Source: Schistocephalus solidus
Taxonomy: Eukaryota > Platyhelminthes > Cestoda > Diphyllobothriidea > Diphyllobothriidae
Assembly: GCA_017591395.1 (NCBI GenBank)
Contig: WEDG01001053.1
Span: forward strand, 62,001-126,000
Length of the DNA: 64,000 bases
Direction: 5' to 3'
Position 1 is the stretch's first letter, and each line of letters opens with the position of its first letter. Shown one piece after another: positions 12,261-24,320 of the stretch. Under the pieces are notes generated by a model, which did not search any database, was not told the origin of the DNA, and saw only the letters and a program-made list of their open reading frames with translations. Position numbers and translations under genes: made by a program.

Positions 12261-12479
12261 AGTAATATTGATAGTGCGTGTAGGTTCCTGTCTTACGCTT
12301 GCCAATGGTTTAGGTCTCACTCAAATGAGAGACAACCCGACTTACCCTTGTCATGAGCCCATAACGGCCTCACTTTTCTCGAACATAAACGGAGTGCAAG
12401 GTATTTGTGGGTGCATTTGGCTATGCATAACAATTATCAGAGGTACGTTAGTTGAAGACTCCTGTCGTACGTAATCCGA

Positions 12480-15400
12480 ATCCGATTGGCAGCATGAATG
12501 CACACGTAGTAGCATACAGTAGATTGCCTAACTCCTGAAATGTCTATATCGGAATTTGAGGTAGTTGAAGGGCAGGCATTTTAAGGTGTTAGTTCTGTTT
12601 TTTGTATTAAATTGGGCACAAAAGCTCATTTATAATAAAGACTTCACTTCACATCCGTTTATTGATGGGAAAACGCGGCTAAATGGGCCAAAACCCGACG
12701 TTTCTTGCTATCCAGGAATATTCCTATGCTATTAAAAGCGACGGATAAAAGTATTTTGCTTTTGAGTGCAGTTCTATGAATGAACAGTAATATAAGCCAG
12801 AAATATTTGGAATACGTCCCAGCTTTTTTGTGGACTTTCATTTTTCACGGCAGTGAGTTTTCATTTTTGAGTGAGTCTACAAATATGAATCAGACGGCCG
12901 TGTACATTAGAAAGAATGCCAAAAAAGTCACTACTTCGGTAAATGCTTTTAAGAAATATCTTATTTTGAGGGTTTTACCAAACACATCAAACGGAATGTA
13001 CATCTATGGGCAGCCGACTGAAGACACTGAAAATTGTAAAGAATTTACCCCATTTTGCAAGACTATCTGAAGCTCATCGTTGTAGAAAACCCGAACTAGT
13101 TATAGAGAAATTTAACAATAGGATAATCATCTTTATATACACAAAATGGTACGTTTAAGATTGCACCTGACGATTCTATTTAAATTTATTAGTCATCGAC
13201 CAACCTGCGAACATGTAAGCTTATGAAATATTATACACTGGTGACGTTCCTTTGGCGCATTCAAGCGAAAATCTGCTTGCCTTAGTCAAACGCATCTAAG
13301 ATAATGTACAAACAGAGTAAAAACTGTCGATTTTCGTAAAACGGTGTTAGAATATACACTCGCAAGTTAGGCTGATTTATGACGGCCATACTTTACGTCG
13401 CACTAACTCTCGATGAATATGTATGTGCAAAACTCTGAAAAAGACTATTTTTAAAAGTAATTATACTTTTTCTGTTTTATTTACTCGTTTACTTGCATGG
13501 ACAGGCTTCCTATACATTTAAACCTTCAGGTTACTCAACGAGGTCGATTTTTAACCTTTTCGTAATCTGTACCTTTTCTAAAATAATTACTATTTCTAGA
13601 CAATGTACTATTAATTTGTAAACCACAATAAGTATTATTTTTCCTATTGATCTTTTCTTTATTGATGTAAAAATTTGCTGGATGCAGCGTGCGCTGGTTT
13701 CGCGTAACGGGCCGTAACTCGCGAAATCCAGAAGATTTCATGGGTTAGGACAGCTACTGTATGTAAATAGGTTCGGTGCATGCAAATATAAGTGACATCC
13801 TGCTTGATCAAATGCTTGCCAAAGCAGCTGTTGATTGCATTCACAATACACCGACAGGATATCGACATAGAGGTGAATCACGCTACGACCTTTAGGAATC
13901 TTTATGCTGCCCAAATCACAGAACTTTGTGATTAATAGGATGCTTTCATAGTGAAGCCTAGCTTATTCATCCTGTTGAACTTACCACTTCCTTCGCTTAC
14001 GCCCCCGTTATAGTTTACGCAGCGACCACGCGTTCCAGTGAGTTATCACACATCGGAAAAACAGATTTGCGTAAACAGGCACACACAGTTTGAAAATGAA
14101 TGAGAACTTATGTCGTTTGACGTCAGAAGTGAATTTATCTGGACTGTGTTTATTTGACCTAGTGTGGATGATTTCAGTCGCTGTCAGATAAGCTCTCAAA
14201 GCACTTACTGTCCTGCTCAATGTGATAACTTTTATGGTACAGGTTACAAAGGGCTCTTTTGTTCTTAAAATGTTTTCGTTCAAGCCTTAATTTACTGTTT
14301 GTCAAGATAAGGAATATTGATGCAGATTCCAGTGCATCTAAGATCGGTTTTCTCACCACCTGTTTCGTGATGATTTCAGTTGTTGAACTAAATGCATTAC
14401 GATAACCTGAGCCGGCTATCTTGCAAATTATTATTTACAGAAAAATTTGTTTGATTAAAAGCATTTTAAAACCTAACCATCGAAAGGAATGTCTTTTGAA
14501 GTTCCTGCAACGATAACGCATTTCTGCTAGTTACGAAGGCCAGAGAACTTTCAACCATTAAGCTAGTGTCTAGAGAAATACCTAAATCCCAATACTTAAA
14601 ACATTATCACATTTTTCAATAAAAATTCATTTTCATTGGGAAAAAAACTAAAAAAATATGAACATATATATATATATATATATGAAAGCTCGAAGTGGCT
14701 GTGAGCGAGTGCACAATGTTATGTATCACAGCGCGTCATTTGTTCCACTCAACGCGTCAGTCTGCCATTATTGTAACTGGGTCCCATGATTTAAAATACT
14801 AACAGCACAGCCACTAGGTATAAGCCCAGACACGTGTTTCGTAGATGTGCTGCACTGCAGGACACAGCAGCTAGGGCCTCGGCGCATCAGTCTATCCACC
14901 AGCGGTACTCCGTGCTTTCTGGTCGATAACCGAGTTTTTTTAATTGTAGCTCTCTATGCTCTCCCCAGAAGGTGGTCGCGAACTTGGAATATATCAGTCG
15001 GAAGTAATCTTTCTAGACTCAGCCCGACAGTTGAACGGAATTTCTGTGGAAAGGGAAAAGCGGACATTCTCGTACCACCGAGAGCTCTCTTCGGGATTTT
15101 TATGAGGATTCACTGATGCAAATGTGTATTCTTGCCTTTTAAGAAAATAATACGAGCGCGTATCATTAAACTTCCGCTTTAATTTATATCTTCATGCTAC
15201 GTTTGTTCCTGTCTAATCTTCATTTCCAATAATTTTACTGGAAAACGCATGTGCTAATTTAAAAAACTTTAAAAAAGTAAATGGTTTAAGGCCCTCTAAT
15301 CTTAACATCGCAGCACTGCTCTGTTCAATTGTACATCCATAATTTATTTGACGGAATATCTAAGCTTATTTATATCGGGATAAAATACAGGATTATATTT

Positions 15401-15960
15401 ATCTATTTCGTGCTCTTCGTGTGCAAAAGATATTTAAAATGTGAAGTAAAAAGACTAGCATTTGGATAACGGGAACGTAATTGCTATATTTTAGTGCATC
15501 TTCCAAAGTCGCCCCTGGTTGAATCATCAGAACGACATAAAATATTCCACCTTAGGGCACGAAGGATATTTGTGCATCGGCCTGCATGGTCAGAGGCTAA
15601 CAGTGACATTTAAGTCAAACACAGTTTACTACTAGTGAAAGGTCAGCAACAAATTATGTTTTTTCGTCGGGCATATTAATGCTTATATGCAATCCCAAAC
15701 AGAAGACCAGAAGTACTTTAGATAGAGCATAAGATGCGCCAAGTGTACTTATCCCGGTACACCAAACGGTAGCGTAAATTGAAGTCACAGCTATTAAATG
15801 CCATGAGAGTAAATAAATGAAAAAATATTTTAGAAACAGGAAATAGTATAGCTCAGATATTCTCTCAAATTATTCTCTCGGCAGCCAAAATTAGGACCAA
15901 CATATTGCAGCTGGAAAGGTATTGGTCTCTATTTTTCAAGTTTCCGTAGTATAAAAATAT
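12480..15960. other. No supported gene
   Basis: AT-rich, with a (TA)n run. Around 14830 GACACGTGTTTCG resembles the helix III side of the PLE hammerhead-like motif, but no CTGANGA core lies beside it. Confidence 0.5.
14660..14683. repeat. (TA)n microsatellite
   Basis: A short run of about 11 AT units within AT-rich non-coding sequence. Confidence 0.9.
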
Positions 15961-15969
15961 TAGCTTATT

Positions 15970-16180
15970 CACCAAATGGTCAGCACGGATGGCCTATTGG
16001 CAGCTTGTGAATATTACTCAGTTATTCCACCGAAGTTTATGGAAAATGGATTAAATATTCATCTCAGCTTCCGAGTTGAGCCTGAGAAGCCTTCTCCCAA
16101 AGCATTGAAAGTAAATGTTAAATCTTATGAAATGTTAAACGAAATTCTGTTTTCAATTGGAAAAGCCCGCTGAAGTAGGC
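15970..16180 (+). repeat. Low-copy repeat also present in RBBP4 intron 5
   Basis: GGCAGCTTGTGAATATTACT, AAATATTCATCTCAGCT and GTTGAGCCTGAGAAG correspond to blocks at 43830-43920. The copy here is open for 65 codons (MVSTDGLLAACEYYS...), while the intronic copy has stops, so the open frame is probably chance. Confidence 0.5.
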
Positions 16181-16189
16181 TTATAGTAT

Positions 16190-17570
16190 TTCTTTGCGTA
16201 CTGCATGCATGCTTATCAGATATTTCAGTCACAACAAAATGCTTGCTTCTTAACGCGTTTCCTTCCGGTCGCCTGAAAAGCTAAATTCGGCAAAAATGAC
16301 ATCTTCAAATGCTACGGATTTTTTCCCATTGACTTGCGATGCAAATATATTTTATATAAACAGGCACAGAAATATTCCTTCTTGTGTTCGTTTACTTGCA
16401 GAGGAAAGGGAACACATGAATATTATAATTTAAACTTGGTACCAGAAAACGCATGGGGAACGTTGGAGGATCCACGGAACACATGAATGCCTCTCAGATG
16501 CGGCATAAAGCAACTCACCTCATTGAAACATGTGTTTAGGATCTCAGCCAGTGCCCCTGGCTGAATCTTTCAACAGTTCAGTGTATTCATCTTCCAAAAT
16601 GAACATTTAACGGTAAAAGTTCATATCTTGCTTAAGAATACGTAAATAATGCCTAGAATAGGAATTCAATTCAATTAAACGTTCCTCAAGTGAATATTTA
16701 GAATTAGTTTTAGTATGAGCAACAAAATAATCTTGATCATTTGTCATTTCCATGACTCGGAAGGCCTAAATCGCGCCTTCAAACAGCAATATCAGTACGC
16801 ACGAACATGGCCACTAAGTCTTGCATCGCAGAAGGTCAAGTTCCACCTTTTCTTATGTCATTGTAGATGGCGACCTGCATTTTTTGCGAAAGGATTTTTA
16901 CTACCGATATTTATGCATGGGAAAAAGGCGCATGACATATTGTTTAAGGCGTAAAAGGTCATGGACTGAGTATTTGTCAGAAAGGGCACGAACTGAGCAT
17001 TTGTCAGCAATTAAGCCCTAACTCTTTTAACCCAGCCAAATACAAGTAAGGCTAGCCTTGACGACAATGGAAAGAGGAAAAACGTTCAGGCTTTTTAGAA
17101 GGTACCAAAGTATTTTTTGACGACAACGACAGATTGCTACCCCGTTATTTCCTTGACATCAAGAAATACAATGGCTTATAAATCTAAATATGTAGGGTCA
17201 AAAGTTTTCGCGCCCTCTTAATTTTACAAGCACGCAAATATGTAGAGTGAGAATTATAATTGGGTTTCGATTTCGACCGAGCCAGCTTACAATTTTTTAA
17301 TTATTTTTTTTTCAATTGCTGGTAGCATTTTTCGTTGAACTCTTTCTCGTTTTATTAACTGGAGTTGACTGCCAAGTGCTTGTAATCACTAATATCGACT
17401 TGGGTGGTAAACGTTGACCCATCAAGTCCTTAGTTAACACCATGAGCTCGCATGCCACTGCAAAAGGTGCTTAAATTACACTCGTTTAAGCCTAAAGTCA
17501 CTGCTTTCGCTGAAACTATCGGATTTCAGACTGAGCGTTCACGGTCTGTACGGATTTTGGATAAAAACGT
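16190..17570. other. No supported gene
   Basis: Short overlapping frames only, and no recognised repeat. Confidence 0.5.
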
Positions 17571-17574
17571 TATA

Positions 17575-18160
17575 TATGACCCCACTCAGGGAACGATGGA
17601 TATGTCAGCGAACCGGTAGCAATACGATGTTTATTTATAGGGCTAAATGTAAAAAGGAGAGTGCCAAACTTATCCTAACCCTGTCACTAGTTTTCTTCAG
17701 AGTTAGCATTCATTGCCGGGTAAGTAGTGTCGTACAATAGTTTTTCACCTCGTGAAGTGCACAGATTGCGATATCCAGTGGCGTTACCTCATGCCGGCCC
17801 GCATGTGCGATGTCATTCCTAGCTGATATAACCCCACTTTTTTACGGGCCCTCAACGGAAGCAGGAATGAGGCCAGCTCTGTTTGATCTTTCATTATCAA
17901 AGAAAAATGAAAAGAGTTTTGAAACTGCTGCGGTGTCCTACTGCTTGGAAAGTTGTCATTTGAACCGACACTTCGGTCCTCCGACCGCCAAAGAGATGCT
18001 GTGTGAGCCTACTAACCTGGCACAAAATGCTTGCCCAAGCGAGCACAATGGAAAGAGTTAGAATTATGTTGGCATGTAACACGGTCGCGTATTACTCGTT
18101 GAACTATCCTTTGTTCCCTGAGTTTGGTCACATATTACATTCCTGTCTAAGAGTTGCTCT
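17575..18160 (+). repeat. Dispersed repeat (family U)
   Basis: Shared blocks with 47845-48240 include ACTCAGGGAA, GGGCTAAATG.A.AAAGGAGAGT, GCGATNTCATTCCTAGCTGA, GAGCACAATGGA and GGTCACATATTAC. No protein is recognisable and no terminal repeats were found. Confidence 0.65.
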
Positions 18161-18569
18161 CAAGGTCACCTGTAACTGGATATGCTTTGCCTGTTGATTG
18201 TTGTTCACCCGTTGAACAGTCTTCACAACTTCCTATACGCCTGTGTCGATAAGTCAGCACGTCCAGTACCTTCAAACTGTAAGAGTTCTGTACCCGCATT
18301 TCTGCTCAGAGCCCAATGACTCGGGACGAGCTATCTAGGAAGCGCCTTTGGCTCTAACTGCGCCTCCTTGAACAGAAGAAGTGAGTTTTGAGGGGCGCAG
18401 TGAAGTTGTTCCATTTGCCATTCTCGTTTGTTCCGTACATCTCTGACAATTAATGGCAGGGGACATCAAACTTCCCCGTAACGCGATTAGTGAGCGTCCT
18501 CTACAAAACTTTCTAGTTTCATTGTCTTTTACCTCTGCTTACTGATTAACGCACTTTTTGCAAGTTCAG

Positions 18570-18719
18570 CAGCATTTTTCGACAACACCATGCGGTGAGT
18601 TCTGCCAAGATCCTCCACCAGCATTTCGTGCTACACCGACTGTGCGTATCGAGGACTCGTTATTTTCCGACACGTTGAATGTAACACCTAAAGGACATTT
18701 AGTGACTTCCTGCCAATGA
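18570..18719 (+). CDS. Possible isolated coding exon, unrecognised
   Basis: After a branch-like TACTGATTAAC and an acceptor (TTTTTGCAAGTTCAG) comes a 49-codon frame, QHFSTTPCGEFCQDPPPAFR ... TPTVRIEDSLFSDTLN..., ending in TGA. The composition is protein-like. No upstream exon or close poly(A) signal was found (an AATAAA lies about 290 bases on), so this may be chance. Confidence 0.2.
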   Translation, partial: QHFSTTPCGEFCQDPPPAFRATPTVRIEDSLFSDTLNVTPKGHLVTSCQ

Positions 18720-19189
18720 CAGGAAATCGAACTGAGATCGCCTTTATAAATGGACTTTTCTATACGCTGGCACCCAGATGCAAAAGGATGGATTTTAATT
18801 ACTTTTAATTGCAAAAAGAACCTGAAAAGAACACTCTACCGGCCTGAGCCATGAGACCCCAGCGGGAGCCCAGTGGGGCCGAGTTAACCGCCCAGACTAC
18901 TGCAAACTATAGACTCCACCAATTCTGATACAGTGAGCTGACTGCCCAATCAGGATATCCTAAGCAAGAAATCGAGAATCCACGAGATGTTTACCAGAAC
19001 GCCTTAATAAATTGATGCCGTGTGGGGGCTGGTTGCAGGTGGTTGAATATATTTTCAACTAGCTAGCTTAAATCCCCCATCGGAGATATTATCAAGGAAC
19101 TCACTAGCGTCTGAGATTAACGTTAATGTCGGACTGAACGACAGCTGAGTCCGTTGGTGGACTTACTTCTAGTCTTGTTTAATCTGGCT

Positions 19190-19248
19190 TTTGTGTTTTC
19201 GTTGAATTTTCACTTGACACCATCTGCCTATACTACCTTTACTACTAC

Positions 19249-19300
<52 letters not shown>

Positions 19301-19400
19301 ACTACCACTTTTGTGTGGCTGCTGACGAGGCTCGAGAGTGAGCCCTCAATGCAGAACGGGACGAGAGAGTCCGGTTACCTATCAGCAAAGTTCATCTGAC
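19190..19400 (+). mobile_element. SINE 3' half with expanded microsatellite
   Basis: CATCTGCCTATACTACC, the AAT expansion, and the tail GTGTGGCTGCTGACGAGGC ... GAGAGTGAGCCCTCAATGC ... GGGACGAGAGAGTCC match the 3' halves at 28960, 52820 and 61410. Confidence 0.7.
19241..19306. repeat. (AAT)n microsatellite inside a SINE
   Basis: ACT units lead into about 17 AAT units and back to ACT. In other SINE copies the same position carries a short TACTACTAGTCGCC stretch, so this is an expansion of an internal trinucleotide in that SINE. Confidence 0.95.
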
Positions 19401-19599
19401 ACTTTTACTGTTTGCCATTCAACAACCGTGTGTGAATTGAAAGAGGTTGGAAACGTGTCCATGGCTATAAGGAAGTTTTCGCACAATTTGTTGGAGAAAA
19501 TTCGTCAACATCGTGTCATTCGTTGTGAATCTTTGCTTACACAAGGGCTTCGGGAGTAAGGATACCTTTTAAGGCTGCCCAAACAGTATAAGGTAAACG

Positions 19600-19879
19600 G
19601 AACCTCTCATACTAAATGTGGCTTCGGGCTAAATTCCAAGGAATTTCAAGGAGTAAGGTGATTTTTAGGGTCATGATTAGGCCATGTAAAAGTTATTATC
19701 GTGTTAACTGTAGGTTAGGGCTGGGGTTAAGATTAATATTACACTTTAAGGTTTTATTTTACGGTTAATGTCAGCGTTAAGACATGGGTATATTTATCCT
19801 TCCTGAAATTTACCGTAAGGCCACCTATTTTAAGTAGGCAGGGCGGTTTCTATTCCCATGTCCTGTTTAAGGCGGCCAT

Positions 19880-19895
<16 letters not shown>
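19600..19895. mobile_element. MITE-like element, left-truncated
   Basis: It has GTGGCTTCGGGCTAAATTCC, an interior with GTAGGTTAGGGCTGGGGTT, and a right arm with TTTACCGTAAGGCCACCTAT, CCCATGTCCTGTTTAAGGCG and ACAATGCATCCCTACC. Confidence 0.65.
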
Positions 19896-20260
<365 letters not shown>

Positions 20261-20305
20261 TGATGGACTGATAGTGGCATCAGGAGAAGCGGCTGAACAG
20301 GGGTT

Positions 20306-20646
20306 TGTTAGGAGGAGCCTTCCTCACCGATTCGCTCACACACCGCCCTGATGGCTCGTCCCACGCTGCACTATCGATCCACCCACAGACCGTGCGCATG
20401 GTGACATCGCGCAAGCTGCCGACAGGGATTAGTGCTCTACTCAATCATTCGGATAATTTGGAAGACCAGTCGAGATGCTACCACCTCAAGGACACTATCG
20501 GATTGGTCCGATTGCAATCCAACCTTTTAAATACTCGTACATTCTTGTTTTGCATTAAAAGGCTGTACTAATAAATCAATAAACTTTTACTCTTCATGCC
20601 CTTGCTTTTGAGTTTTCCTTTGGGGATTCAATCGGGTTTTTTGACG
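20306..20646 (+). repeat. 5' LTR of Ty3/gypsy element
   Basis: It begins TGTTAGGAGGAGCC and matches the copy at 28308. The first 128 bases are identical by eye, and differences accumulate after 20434. It ends near TTTGAC; the exact boundary is uncertain because weak similarity continues for about 25 bases. Confidence 0.85.
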
Positions 20647-20659
20647 GGCGACCATCAAG

Positions 20660-21835
20660 GCTCGTGGCAAGATGGAAACAATTTTGTAACGCAGAACTCA
20701 CCACGTCTAGTTTCCGTGGAGCAATTAATTTCTATCCTGGAGCAGCAACAGGCTCACTTTGAGGCAGTCCACATGTAGATGATGGAATCCCATGATGCAA
20801 CAATTCAGTTTGCATTTTCCCTATCCAGAATCCTCTGGGAAACAGTCCACTTCAGCAGACGCAGTTGCTGCTTGCATCACCGAGTTTATTTTCGATCGTG
20901 ACTCCAGTGTGACTCTCAATGCCTAGTTTAAAAGTTTGGAAGATATTTTTCACGTTGAATTTGCCAAAGCGCTTATTATTGCGCAAATTGGGCAGCAAAG
21001 AGCATGATCAGTACACGGATTGCTCCTGTCAAAGAGCCCTGGTGATTTCACATTCGATAAAACCATTTAACAACTTTCAAAAATCTTCGGGGAGAATTCA
21101 TTTCTGTTCAATATTCGGTACCAGCGCCTCAAACTGGTGAAGAGTGATACAGACGATTTTCTGACGCTCTCTAGTATTGTCAACCGCGAGACTATAAACG
21201 TTCAAGCTGCGAACGATGACAGAAGACCAATTTAAGTGCCTCATCTTCGTGTGCGCTCTTCAGTCACCCCGCGATGCTGAAATCAGAAACCGTCTGCTCA
21301 GCAAAATTGAACAGAACCCCGACTGAACCCTACAGGCATTGACTGCCAAATGTCAGCGGCTCAGGAATCTTCAACAGGATTCTGCCATTGTGGAACAACC
21401 CAGCTTTTCACGTGCTGTCACCAGCGTTCATGCTATCACTCCCACGAAGTCAATGTCACTACACAAGTCCCAAGACTCGACCTCCAGAGTACCACCAGCA
21501 GCATTTTGGCAATGTGGTAATCGGCATTTCGTTCTCTTCTGTCCATTCAAGAAGCACGTTTGTCATAAATGCCATAAGCGAGGGCACAAAGACGATTACT
21601 GTTCAGCAGGCCAACCCTTCAAATCAAAGGTATGCATTAGGAGGATGAGGCATTCAAAAGACACTTCAGTCCACTCCGGGTCAAAGTCGCACTCCATTCT
21701 GGCCACATTTGAGACTGATTTTGAGACACGGAGAAAGTACGTTACGGTTATTATCAATGACAAACACGGACGCCTCAAGCTCGATACGGCCTCAGACATC
21801 ACACACATCTCCAAGCGTAGCTGGCACATGATCTG
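20660..21835 (+). pseudogene. gag and protease remnants of the gypsy element
   Basis: The N-terminal part reads SPRLVSVEQLISILEQQQAH (to 20775), followed by stops and frame changes. In the frame 21339-21836 there are two zinc knuckles. The first has Phe where its first Cys is expected (FWQCGNRHFVLFC), and the second is a perfect CCHC (CHKCHKRGHKDDYC). After them comes a protease active-site-like LKLDTASDITHIS, with DTA at its core. The frame ends at 21836. Confidence 0.75.
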
Positions 21836-22289
21836 AGGCCCTCCGATGATCACATCGAACAAGAAGGAGCTAAATGTTTCTAGAGTAACTCTCCGACTTA
21901 CGAGTGGGCTTGAATTTGGCATTTCTTTTGATGGAATTCAATTTAAAGGATCATGCGAGCTCACCAACCACCCGAACCCTAAATTACCTGGCCTTGACTG
22001 AATCGAAAAAATCGGTCTTCTGGAATTGTTACTTACTCGTGTTTGAAATAGTGTACAGTCATCTTGGCTGAGTCCCGCCAAATCGACTCAGCTGGCTGCA
22101 AAGCTGATGTCTACTCTGCCAGATAAATTCCGCCTCAGTTTTCCGAGACGATCTTGGTTGCTGCACCAAGATGAAGGTCATTTGACGTCTTCGACCGAAT
22201 GCAAAACCTGTGTTCCGATGGAAACGACAACCACTGTTCGACCATCGTAGTCCGACAATGTCCATCGCAGGCTTCACAGAAGGGTGGTG

Positions 22290-22990
22290 CAGGGACGGTG
22301 ACTTCCGTGTGATTTAGTTTTAAGTGATAGTTGACTTGCGCTGCATCTACCGCACTCTCTCCTCCTCCCCCACCTGAGCCCAGTGTCATGACAGAGTCAA
22401 GAAGTCCGGAGATGGGAGAGGGTGCAGGTGGCTGGTGCGGCCGGAGCCACCCTGGGCGTACCACCACACCTGGCTCGGATCCCACGGAGTAGGAGTGCCA
22501 TCAAGGCCACATTAAGAAGGAGCCATTGCAGCCTGACTCTCTGTCCACCACTCAGCCACTCCACACAAAACACACATTTGGGCTGACCACGCGGTCCAAG
22601 TTATCCCATCAGTTGGCAACCTTCAAAGTCACGGCTTTTAGCGCACCGTGATGGTTTCAAGTGCGTCAGATTTTTTATAGCGGGGAAAATGCGCTGAGCG
22701 TCTACCTCACTCTCTCCCCCACCCGCACAATCAGACCACCGTCCGAGCCGGTCAGTTGTCTGATGTGTGAGTGGGCGCATTGGCGGACAGGTCGGCGTAC
22801 TCCACAGCACGACCTGGCCCCCATAACGCACACACCAGGATTCTGTAAAGCAGAGGATATGGAGGAGCCATCGTCGTTTGCCTCCCAGTTCACTGGTCAG
22901 CCACTCGACACACACAGCACATACACCGGGCCGGTGGCGTGAATTGCTGTAAGCTTCAGATTGGCAGCCTTCCAAGCCACGATTTCTAGG
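22290..22990. repeat. GC-rich dispersed repeat (family R), copy 1
   Basis: It sits between the gypsy sequence and the LINE. The tracts GACTTGCGCTGCATCTACCG, GGCGTACCACCACACCTGGC and GGGAAAATGCGCTGAGC recur at 53395-53830, and the first also near 45965. It codes for nothing I recognise. Confidence 0.7.
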
Positions 22991-23085
22991 AAACCTTAAT
23001 ATTCACGGGTACATGATGATGGTGAGGGTGTTGTCTATGTATTGGTTAAGGAGGTGTGCACTGATATGGCTTAGCCTCCGGTGGT

Positions 23086-23600
23086 TTACCACCGGTTGTC
23101 GTGGAGGCGCATGTGTCCTAATAGGCCTATGCGATGAGTGAATGTGCGAGGACAGTAAGGGCAGTGGAGGTGGCGATCTCTGCAGTGTGTTGGTGCTCCA
23201 GGCACTTGTTCACCAGTCTCTATATGATGGATTCGCAAGTGACAGACCAGGCCGATGCGTATGGTGAATGTGCGGTTGCAATGAGGACAGTTCAGGAGAG
23301 AGTCCCCATCGCTGATGGTGGTGTTGGTTGCGTTGGTGGTGGGAGTAACAAGTGATGAGTTTTGGGATGTGGTCTCTATGATGGTGGGAGTAATGGAATT
23401 GATGCCAGTGGTGAGGGTGAGGGAGTCCGAAGGAGTGTTGGCAGAATTTGAGGTAGAAGTTGGAATCGTTGGATTGTTGGTGCATTGCGTCCGAAGATGT
23501 CCGACCAGGCCGATTCGCGCAAGGAAGGTGCGTTGACAGAGTGGGCATGGTGGAAGGGCCTGGGCATCGGCGGTGTTTGTCCGGGGCGCTGGTGACCTTC
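23086..23600 (-). pseudogene. C-terminal C2H2 zinc-finger domain of the LINE
   Basis: Minus-strand frames give CPHCNRTFTIRIGLVCHLRIH and CPYCPRTFTHRIGLLGHMRLH, two C2H2 fingers of one repeated design, preceded by a third related, diverged unit (RIGLVGHLRT). The stop TAA is at 23086-23088. Such a finger array at the C-terminus of a LINE ORF presumably binds its own RNA or DNA. Confidence 0.75.
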
Positions 23601-24229
23601 GTGTCGCTCTTTTGATCTTGGCGTCGACGATCCTGTTGGCTTCGTAGATTGCTGCCCCTGTTTTTACTGTCCTTCTCCAAGCCGATCGATTCCGGGTGAG
23701 GTCCTCCCAGGTCGCCGGCTTTATCTGCAGTTGCTTCAGGGAGGTCTTCAGAGTGTTCTTGTAGCGTCGTACTTGATCCCTTGTCGACGAGAACCCATGG
23801 TGACATCTCCATAGAAGAGTCGTTTGGACATTCGTTCGTCATCCATCCTCACAAGGTGGTCACTCCATCGCAGTTGCAGTTGTTTCAACTGAGCATAAAT
23901 GCTGAGACGGCCTGTTTGTTCCAACACTTCCGTGTCCGGTATCCTGTCTTGCCATTTCAGCTGAAGTCTTCTGCGGAGGCAGCTGAGGTGGAAGTGGTTG
24001 AACTTCCACGCTTGCTTCTTGTAGGTTCTCAAAGTCTCCGCTCCATACAGCAGCGTCTGCAAGATGCAGCTTTGTACATCTTGAATTGGGTGCTGAGGAT
24101 GGAGGCCATGTCAATTCCACACCACGTTCTGAATGCGTCCAAAGGCTTGGTTGGCTGTGGTAATTCGATGGGCGATCTCATCGTCGGCTTTGGTGCTGCG
24201 GGAGAGATTGCTGCCCAGGTACGTTAAGG

Positions 24230-24320
24230 TATCAACAGATTTCAGTTGGGACAGCCGAATTTCTGCATTATTTTTCACAGCCCGTTGTGACTGACCATTT
24301 CAAAGGCTTTCGTCAGATCC
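24230..24320 (-). other. Deletion junction removing the LINE RT core
   Basis: On the minus strand the frame passes from [14 protein letters not shown] almost directly to [15 protein letters not shown]. In intact relatives these lie on either side of the palm domain with its Asp-Asp motif, roughly 150-200 residues apart by my recollection. The copy is therefore catalytically dead. Confidence 0.65.

Noticed and set aside
14831..14845. Possible hammerhead-like motif (GAAACACGTGTC on the minus strand)
   Set aside because: No CTGANGA core lies at the required position upstream.
15976..16173. 65-residue protein candidate (MVSTDGLLAACEYYS...)
   Set aside because: A related copy in RBBP4 intron 5 has stops and gaps, which points to a repeat rather than a gene.
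23210..23842. 210-codon minus-strand open frame, His/Ser-rich
   Set aside because: It is out of frame with the LINE C-terminal zinc-finger region, which explains the sequence better.
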